Under the pieces are notes generated by a model. That model was not told the DNA's origin and did no database searches. It saw only the letters and a program-made list of their open reading frames with translations. This document shows positions 34,345-39,721 of a stretch of 39,721 nt of DNA, one piece after another (the stretch's first letter is position 1; every line of letters begins with the position of its first letter). The stretch spans positions 1 to 39,721 of the forward strand of contig JAHEJI010000027.1 of the NCBI GenBank assembly GCA_024638965.1. Reading direction: 5' to 3'. Both the position numbers and the translations under genes were made by a program. The stretch comes from Planctomycetaceae bacterium. GTDB taxonomy: Bacteria > Planctomycetota > Planctomycetia > Pirellulales > Pirellulaceae.

Positions 34345-34736
34345 GACTCGTCCTCCCTGACTGACGATATGAATTCCAAACGGTTTGTTTCGTAACCAGC
34401 ATCCTGCTGATTATTTTTTTCATTGCACGTCGCGTGCCGTTTCAAACAAACTCTGTTAATTGAAATGTTACTGACGTTTTTTGCCTGATTTCTAATCCGG
34501 CAAATTCTTGAGTCAGCAATATTTTCAAAGCGGGTTGTAAAGATTACTTTCGAATCAAGCAATGCTTATCTGAAGATTCAAGTTAAAAGATCGAAAACGC
34601 TAGCTTCAAGTCTTCCGTTCTTCAGCACAACAGCAGAATATTTGCATTGGCGACGCGGTTTTTCCAAGTCTCAACCACTGGTAGAATAACCATTGATAGC
34701 AAAAAGCGATTTTTTTCATTGGGATTGGGCCGTCTG
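34345..34736. other. AT-rich divergent intergenic region
   Basis: A 392-bp gap between ompH (-) and the small gene at 34737 (+). It is visibly richer in A and T than its neighbours (for example TTATTTTTTTC near 34412 and a T-run at 34710) and should contain promoters in both directions. The frame at 34341-34562 (-) lacks any domain. No clear promoter is assigned. Confidence 0.4.
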
Positions 34737-34949
34737 ATGGATCGTTCAAAACTTTTCACACGCCTGGGCAAAGTGGGCGAAGACGACTCTCGTGCTGATG
34801 TCTACCGATATTGGGATGAACTCGGCAGTGAGGCCAGATTCAAAGCAGCTTGGGAACTGGTCGTTGAGGCGATGAAAATAAAGGGAATGGAATCGAATGA
34901 ATTCAGACTTCAAAGATCTGTTACGGCTCTTTTTAGAAAACCAAGTTGA
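34737..34949 (+). CDS. Small putative antitoxin/partner of the nucleotidyltransferase
   Basis: A 70-residue basic protein. The pattern YWDELGSEARFKAAWELVVE followed by IKGM and ESNEFRLQRSVTALFRKPS recalls small proteins encoded next to MNT/AbiEii-type nucleotidyltransferases. Those are often described as partner or antitoxin subunits. Function is unproven. Its end overlaps the nucleotidyltransferase start by 53 bp, a strong sign of translational coupling. An in-frame extension upstream to 34647 is possible but looks non-coding. No strong Shine-Dalgarno is seen. Confidence 0.6.
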   Translation: MDRSKLFTRLGKVGEDDSRADVYRYWDELGSEARFKAAWELVVEAMKIKGMESNEFRLQRSVTALFRKPS

Positions 34950-35346
34950 ATTCATGGTCGTCGGCGGTTACGCCGTAATGTTGTACACGGAACCCCGATA
35001 TACGAAAGATCTGGACCTTCTAATCTCACTCGAACCCAACAATGCGGCAAAGACAATTGACGCCCTTGAGTTATTCGGTGCCCCACTAGCAGAACTAAAG
35101 AAAGAGGATTTGCAGGAAAAGGATGTATTTTTTCAGATTGGGGTGGCGCCAATCCGGATTGACATCATCACGAGTATTGCAGGTGTTGATTTCAGCGACG
35201 CGTTTCAGCGCAGACATATTGAAAAAATTGACGATCTCCCCGTCCCCTTTATTTCAAAAGACGATTTGATTCAAGCCAAACTTGCCGCCGGGAGGCCTCA
35301 GGATTTGGTCGATGCGGGAGCATTGGCAAGAACGAAACAAGCCTAA
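34897..35346 (+). CDS. Nucleotidyltransferase, MNT/DUF6036 or AbiEii-like
   Basis: A 149-residue protein of the nucleotidyltransferase superfamily. The segment EFMVVGGYAVMLYTEPRYTK, followed by DLDLLIS, supplies the GG and DxD catalytic features (Asp near residues 39 and 41). IRIDIITSIAGVDF provides the third Asp strand, and IEKIDDLPVPFISKDDLIQA is the family's downstream element ahead of KLAAGRPQDLVDA. Related proteins act as toxin-antitoxin nucleotidyltransferases or as substrate-modifying enzymes. It overlaps the preceding small gene by 53 bp. It is convergent with the HisA-like gene at 63 bp. Confidence 0.8.
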   Translation: MNSDFKDLLRLFLENQVEFMVVGGYAVMLYTEPRYTKDLDLLISLEPNNAAKTIDALELFGAPLAELKKEDLQEKDVFFQIGVAPIRIDIITSIAGVDFSDAFQRRHIEKIDDLPVPFISKDDLIQAKLAAGRPQDLVDAGALARTKQA

Positions 35347-35409
35347 GAAGCTACCGGTTTCGGGTCGCGAGCCGGCGGCTCCGCTGTGTCGACGAAAACG
35401 TGACCGCAT

Positions 35410-36225
35410 TCACTTCAAACGGCGTTCATTCAACGCCGTCACATCGTCTGGCATAAACTTGCAGTCGTGAATTGCCGAAGCTACCAACACGTGACTGCAA
35501 CCGGCTTCCAACAATGCAATAGCGTCGTCGACCGCCCTGACGCCGCCACCTGAAATTAAATTGAATCCCGGCAACTCGGTCTTGATTTGGTTGATCGTTT
35601 CAATGGTTGGCTGAACGCCTCGATCAGTGCCAACCGATTCGAGATTCAAATAGATCATCGATTCGACTCCGTGGTCGGCAGCCCTTTTCGCCAATTCGAC
35701 GGGCCTGAAGGCTGCGATCGCCTCCGATTTGGTGACAATCGATTCTCCTTTTGCATCGATGCTGAAAATGGGCTTTTCCCCTTTCTCCACAAGTTTGCCA
35801 AGTCGCTCGAATTGAGCCTCATTCGACATTGCTTCGGTCGAAACAATCGGTCGAATGGAATAGGTCGCGAACTCCTCATCCAGGATCTCCAGCCGATCAT
35901 ACGACAACCAATCCGCGTCAACCCAAAGACTGAAACCGGCCTGCAACAACGCTTTGTAAACTCGTCGATTCGGCTTGGCCCCTTCGTAACAGTCCAGATC
36001 GGCCAGGTACAAACATGTGCAACCTGTTTGTCCGAACATTGCTCGCGCAACCGCTATTGGCTCGCTGGTCGTTGTCAGCTTGGTATGAATCGGAGTGTAC
36101 TGGTCTCGATGGCCGCCGCGGGCAAGCACGATTTGTCCAATCATTAGATCCAGGACTGGAATCACCGCGGAAGCAATTTCGACGTCTGGCTGCATTTCCG
36201 TGCGAATTTCGGTGGGTTCGTTCAT
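35410..36225 (-). CDS. HisA-related TIM-barrel protein (COG1411-like)
   Basis: A 271-residue TIM barrel of the HisA/HisF family. VIPVLDLMIGQIVLARGG keeps the first catalytic Asp (Asp26). IFSIDAKGES supplies Asp157, near the position of the second. GGGVRAVDDAIALLEAG and HVLVASAIHDCK form the phosphate-binding half. The sequence differs from true HisA and looks closest to the HisA-related COG1411 type found in archaea, which I recall also being present in some tetrahydromethanopterin-using bacteria. No his gene is adjacent. The upstream neighbour on the same strand (stop at 36268) is a squalene-cyclase-repeat gene, 42 bp away. The role is uncertain. Confidence 0.72.
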   Translation of the reverse strand: MNEPTEIRTEMQPDVEIASAVIPVLDLMIGQIVLARGGHRDQYTPIHTKLTTTSEPIAVARAMFGQTGCTCLYLADLDCYEGAKPNRRVYKALLQAGFSLWVDADWLSYDRLEILDEEFATYSIRPIVSTEAMSNEAQFERLGKLVEKGEKPIFSIDAKGESIVTKSEAIAAFRPVELAKRAADHGVESMIYLNLESVGTDRGVQPTIETINQIKTELPGFNLISGGGVRAVDDAIALLEAGCSHVLVASAIHDCKFMPDDVTALNERRLK

Positions 36226-36267
36226 TGCTTTTTTCAGGCGGAAGACCGTATCGATGACGTTGCTCCG

Positions 36268-37917
36268 CTAATCAACTGCGCGATCATCGTAGAGAGGCAA
36301 GTAGCGATAATAGACTTCCAAAATCATCACCGACATCGCTGTCGTGTAAAGCCGGCCACCATTTTTACCGTGTTTTTGTCGAAAATACCAACTCCCTGAC
36401 TGGTGTCCGCGTTTGTCTTGTGTCTGGACCAGGTAGTCACGGAGCTGAGGGTTCCATTCGTCCCACACAGGGGTGCGCATGTGATGGAGAACCTGGGTGG
36501 AATAGTAGTTGAAGTAGACGTCAACTTTTGAAGGCCCCCAATCGGCCAGTCGCTCTGATCCAGTCTGCAATGCCGCTCGCTCGCGTGGCCAGCCAAGATA
36601 CATTTGGGAGAGCAGCCCAACGGCCGTCGAAACGGGCTCGATTCCAGGTTTCTGGTAACCGTAATAACTGCCGCCGCTCTCGCCTTTTGAATCCAGAAAC
36701 GTCCGAGCCTTTTCCCAGGTCTCACGAGGCACTTCAAATCCGCCGAGCGCGCAACTCTTAAGTGCCATGAGTTGCCACCCGGTGACCGTCATGTCACCAG
36801 GCTGGCCAGGATTGTACCGCCAGCCGCCGGCTTTATGCTGAGCGTTAACGATATACTTCATGGCCTGTTCGACATAGACTCTGAGTTCAGCGTCTTTGGT
36901 CATGATGTAGGCTTCACTCAGCGCGATCGTCGCGATGCCTTGAGCGTACATCGAGCCTTCGGCAAGATTGCCGCCGTAGGTCCCGATTCGCATTTGGCTC
37001 TTCAGGTAATCCAGTCCTTTTCGTACCTCTGATTGATACGGTCCGACTTGATGCGTATAACCCGCACCGAGGAGTGCCATCAAAGCCAGTCCGGTTGCGG
37101 CCGTAGTTGATTCGCGAGTGCCGGGGTTTTTGCATCGACCATTACATTCTCCCATTTGATGCAGCAATCTCCAGCTGCCGTCTTCAAGCTGGTGGTTGAC
37201 GATCCAGCGAAGTCCATCTTCAACTGCTTGCTCGCTTTCTTGTGAACCGCCGCGTGTGCCCGCCAATCGGGAACGTGCTTCGGCGTCGCGTCCTTTCAAG
37301 CCGCCGCCAGTAGGTAACGTCTGGTTGGGTGCAATCGGAGCAAGCTCTTCTGCCTGAGCCGGATTCTCATGATCGCTCGGCATTTGAATCAAGGAGTTGT
37401 TGATTTGTGGCGCCAGCTGTTCGGTGTCGACCGAGAGATCGTCTTGTTTCAGTTCCAATTCAGACTGATCCTCGTCTGGCGCCACAATCTCAATCTTCTC
37501 CAGATCCATTGCCGCAACTTCTGGGTCGGGAGTGTTGGTGACTTCCGCGGTCAAGCTGATAATCGAATCGCCCGGTTTATTGAAAACCAACAACGCTAAA
37601 ACAACGATTAAAGAAGTGTGGACGATCAAACTGACCAGGAAAGACGAAAGTGGTCTACGATTTCGATGCAGATGATCGGTGACGGTCAACTCGGTTTGCT
37701 GTGCCCCTTCATCGTCGATTTCGGGTACCGTCAGCGTGACTGATTCGCTGCGAATGCGCGTTTTGCCGATATCGGGTCCCACCGTATCAAGCGGTTTCTT
37801 GGTCCGTGGCACCACAGCCGGCTGCAAATCGTTAGTCGGGATAGAGATTTTTTCAGGCATTACTTTGGGTGGCGCAGGAACCGGGCGCGATTGATTCGAT
37901 TCTGGCTGCTTGGCCAT
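36268..37917 (-). CDS. Membrane-anchored squalene-cyclase/prenyltransferase-repeat protein with TonB-like N-terminus
   Basis: A 549-residue protein. A Pro-rich, cytoplasmic N-terminus (residues 1-85) precedes one membrane segment at about 89-112 (PLSSFLVSLIVHTSLIVVLA), an arrangement like TonB-type anchors. A charged, disordered linker follows, then an alpha/alpha-toroid domain from about 220 onward. It carries repeats such as WIVNHQLEDGSWRLLHQMGE, GLDYLKSQMRIGTYGG, YIVNAQHKAGGWRYNPGQPG and TWEKARTFLDSKG. No DxDD cyclase motif is visible, so catalysis is doubtful. CNGRCKNPGTREST may bind metal. The ATG at 37917 follows AAGG with good spacing; a longer frame begins at 37983. Confidence 0.82.
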   Translation of the reverse strand: MAKQPESNQSRPVPAPPKVMPEKISIPTNDLQPAVVPRTKKPLDTVGPDIGKTRIRSESVTLTVPEIDDEGAQQTELTVTDHLHRNRRPLSSFLVSLIVHTSLIVVLALLVFNKPGDSIISLTAEVTNTPDPEVAAMDLEKIEIVAPDEDQSELELKQDDLSVDTEQLAPQINNSLIQMPSDHENPAQAEELAPIAPNQTLPTGGGLKGRDAEARSRLAGTRGGSQESEQAVEDGLRWIVNHQLEDGSWRLLHQMGECNGRCKNPGTRESTTAATGLALMALLGAGYTHQVGPYQSEVRKGLDYLKSQMRIGTYGGNLAEGSMYAQGIATIALSEAYIMTKDAELRVYVEQAMKYIVNAQHKAGGWRYNPGQPGDMTVTGWQLMALKSCALGGFEVPRETWEKARTFLDSKGESGGSYYGYQKPGIEPVSTAVGLLSQMYLGWPRERAALQTGSERLADWGPSKVDVYFNYYSTQVLHHMRTPVWDEWNPQLRDYLVQTQDKRGHQSGSWYFRQKHGKNGGRLYTTAMSVMILEVYYRYLPLYDDRAVD

Positions 37918-38059
37918 AGGTCGCACCTTGTTCGTTGTTACAACCAGCATAAACGGAACGCCCCGCAAATGACCCGTCGACAAATATAGGTCGCAACGCA
38001 GCAGGCCGTAGTTTCATTTTTTCCACCAGCAACACAGAATCCAAACTAATTCCGACGAT

Positions 38060-39721
38060 TTATTCGAACTCTAACAGATGAAACTGCCCCGGATGAGCTG
38101 TCAAACCGGCTCGCAATCCTGAATCGGAGGCATCAGCCCTTCCAGATTCGTCGGTTTTACCTGACTGCCAAAGATCGCGTGAATCATAACCGAACCTGTT
38201 CACCCCAATGGCCCAGATGTCGCCGGTAGCGAGCCCAGCCCCGGTAATCTGCTCCAGTGGGATCGCTATTTCAATCGTCCAACTCACCGCATCCTGGCTG
38301 CGGGCCACAAACCAGTCGGGATTCCAGTTAACACTTCCTGCACAACTTTCGGAAGCCCATCCACGGTGATCTACCGTGAATCGCATGGAAGTGCAATAGT
38401 CGCGATCAGTATCAATCTTGATTTCGATTCGGTCGTGGCTTGTGAGGTCTGGATCGCGAACGGTTGATTTTGACTCAACTCCGTCATATCCCTGCCCTTT
38501 AATTTTCTGATTCGTGACAATCGCGTACAAGAACTCGTCGTCGTACGCAAATCCAAAACGATCAGGACCCGGTGTACGAGCCAGGGCTGTCGACCGTGAG
38601 ACCAGTTTGCCTGCCGATCGCAGGCCCTGCCAGACTTGATCGTCTTGTTTGCCATCAAGATAAGGCCGCTCGACCGTCCGAACCGCCGTTAAGATGTGAT
38701 CTGGTTTTTGATCTTCGTCTTGAATCTGAATTTCTCTTCTCGCCGCTAATGCAAATGAGGGGTAATCGGCAACGCGTTTACTCAGTTGTTTCATCAAGTT
38801 ATCGACAGGAAGCCAACCGTTTTGCTTTCGGATCAGCTGCGATTCAATTAACCGATATTCAGGACCCATCATCAAGTCAGGGTCCCATTGTCGCATGCGG
38901 GCGAGATAAAGGCTTGCTTGTTGACGGCGGGCAGCGGCAAATTGCTCGTACTCATCAGCTGGTTGTTGGTCATCCGATTCTATAGTCGTTTCCGAATCGG
39001 CTGCAATTAGCTTTTCCTGAGAAATCGGGATCCAGATTGACTGAACGACATCTCCGTCTCTCATGACTGCGGTGGTTCCGGTCGACTGAGAAAACTTATC
39101 CGCTTTCGCAAGCTCCGGCAGACCGGCCGAATGATGAAACGCGATGTTGGTCAATTCCGAACTGCCGTAATAATGGACAAGCCACTTCATCGCGAACGGA
39201 TTGAACGCATGGTCGGGCCAACGCGTCGTAAGCAATTCCATTGCCGTCGCCGCAAATTCAGGTTGGCCCTGTGCGACATATCTCTGCGCCAATTGCATCA
39301 CCCACACACCGGCGGTTTCGGGTTGTACAAAGCCGATCCAGTACTGAACCTGCTTCCTCCAGAGAAGCGCCTGTTGTGGTGTTTCGATTCGCGATTGGGC
39401 AAGTTGATCCATCATTTTTTGTTTCTGAGACAGTAGAGCGATCACGGCCAAATTTCCACGCCGGTTTTTTGTTTTCCGGGTCGGAATCTCCGTCCCAAAT
39501 CGATTCAATCCTTCAAACAACTCGTGGCCGGCCGATTGTGATGCTGACGAAATATTGGCGACTCGATAGCCACGATTTTGTTCTGCCTGGATCTCGAGCC
39601 CCAATAATGCGCGGCAGATCGCGACCTGGTCTTCGATGAGTTGACCGCTTCGCGTGAGTAACCGGCGACGATCAAACTTGAGCCGACCTTGTGAGCTCTC
39701 GACTGCAAACCGGTCGACTTG
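38060..39721 (-). CDS. Protein with CBM9-like C-terminal domain, 5' truncated by the window edge
   Basis: At least 553 residues are visible. The frame stays open from 39604 (a TTG codon) to the right edge, so the true start lies outside the window. The C-terminal 200 residues (about 320 onward from the TTG) resemble family 9 carbohydrate-binding/DOMON-like domains: VRTVERPYLDGKQDDQVWQG, RFGFAYDDEFLYAIVTNQK, DRIEIKIDTDRDY and SWTIEIAIPLEQITGAG. The middle is helical and Gln-rich, with TPR-like character (ETAGVWVMQLAQRYVAQGQP). The stretch before the TTG, read by hand, has no signal peptide. Function is unknown. Confidence 0.72.
   Translation of the reverse strand, partial: QVDRFAVESSQGRLKFDRRRLLTRSGQLIEDQVAICRALLGLEIQAEQNRGYRVANISSASQSAGHELFEGLNRFGTEIPTRKTKNRRGNLAVIALLSQKQKMMDQLAQSRIETPQQALLWRKQVQYWIGFVQPETAGVWVMQLAQRYVAQGQPEFAATAMELLTTRWPDHAFNPFAMKWLVHYYGSSELTNIAFHHSAGLPELAKADKFSQSTGTTAVMRDGDVVQSIWIPISQEKLIAADSETTIESDDQQPADEYEQFAAARRQQASLYLARMRQWDPDLMMGPEYRLIESQLIRKQNGWLPVDNLMKQLSKRVADYPSFALAARREIQIQDEDQKPDHILTAVRTVERPYLDGKQDDQVWQGLRSAGKLVSRSTALARTPGPDRFGFAYDDEFLYAIVTNQKIKGQGYDGVESKSTVRDPDLTSHDRIEIKIDTDRDYCTSMRFTVDHRGWASESCAGSVNWNPDWFVARSQDAVSWTIEIAIPLEQITGAGLATGDIWAIGVNRFGYDSRDLWQSGKTDESGRADASDSGLRAGLTAHPGQFHLLEFE

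Overview
The window looks like chromosomal DNA from a planctomycete, most plausibly a Pirellulaceae-type bacterium (Rhodopirellula/Blastopirellula-like). The marker is a gene pair typical of that phylum: a PSCyt1/DUF1549/DUF1553 cytochrome-domain protein followed by a DUF1501 protein. Supporting signs are a Ser/Thr kinase, two squalene-cyclase-repeat proteins (one with a TonB-like membrane anchor), mostly single genes or short operons, and long intergenic gaps carrying dispersed palindromic repeats. I see no rRNA, tRNA, insertion sequence, prophage or CRISPR array.

Layout. 1-4.9 kb: an edge-truncated CHAP-type amidase, a Ski2-like helicase (-), a TIGR01777 epimerase (+) and a small membrane protein (+). 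5.0-7.5 kb: an RpoD-type sigma factor (-) with a clear terminator, then a 0.9-kb gene-free upstream region with a cluster of small hairpins. 7.5-11 kb: a zinc-ribbon membrane protein, a methyltransferase, a Ser/Thr kinase fused to a degenerate receiver domain, and a small coiled-coil protein. 11.3-14.2 kb: a large secreted protein of probable jelly-roll/TIM-barrel/jelly-roll layout. 14.2-17.1 kb (-): groES, a squalene-cyclase-repeat protein, cutC and, further downstream, a stand-alone rplX. 17.4-22.3 kb: a coiled-coil protein (+), then DUF1501 and PSD1 (-). 22.4-25.8 kb: histidine degradation, with hutI (-) and hutU (+) diverging from a repeat-rich gap. 26.1-29.6 kb (+): an orphan ParA, sufE, pseI and a PseH-like acetyltransferase. 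29.6-34.3 kb (-): a TPR protein, metF, a GlmU-like protein and an OmpH/Skp chaperone. 34.7-35.3 kb (+): an overlapping small gene and nucleotidyltransferase that resemble a toxin-antitoxin-like module. 35.4-39.7 kb (-): a HisA-like TIM barrel, a TonB-like squalene-cyclase-repeat protein and an edge-truncated protein with a CBM9-like C-terminus.

The most unusual features are: (i) a dispersed repeat made of two adjacent perfect hairpins whose apical sequences are reverse complements, found at three loci and tandemly amplified at one; (ii) the kinase with a pseudo-receiver lacking its phospho-acceptor Asp; (iii) the small-gene/nucleotidyltransferase module; (iv) a 30-bp perfect palindrome between near-identical direct repeats after hutI; (v) rplX and groES away from their usual partners; and (vi) the hairpin cluster upstream of the sigma factor gene. 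I did not identify a convincingly new multi-gene system. The smaller candidates are ranked in the findings.
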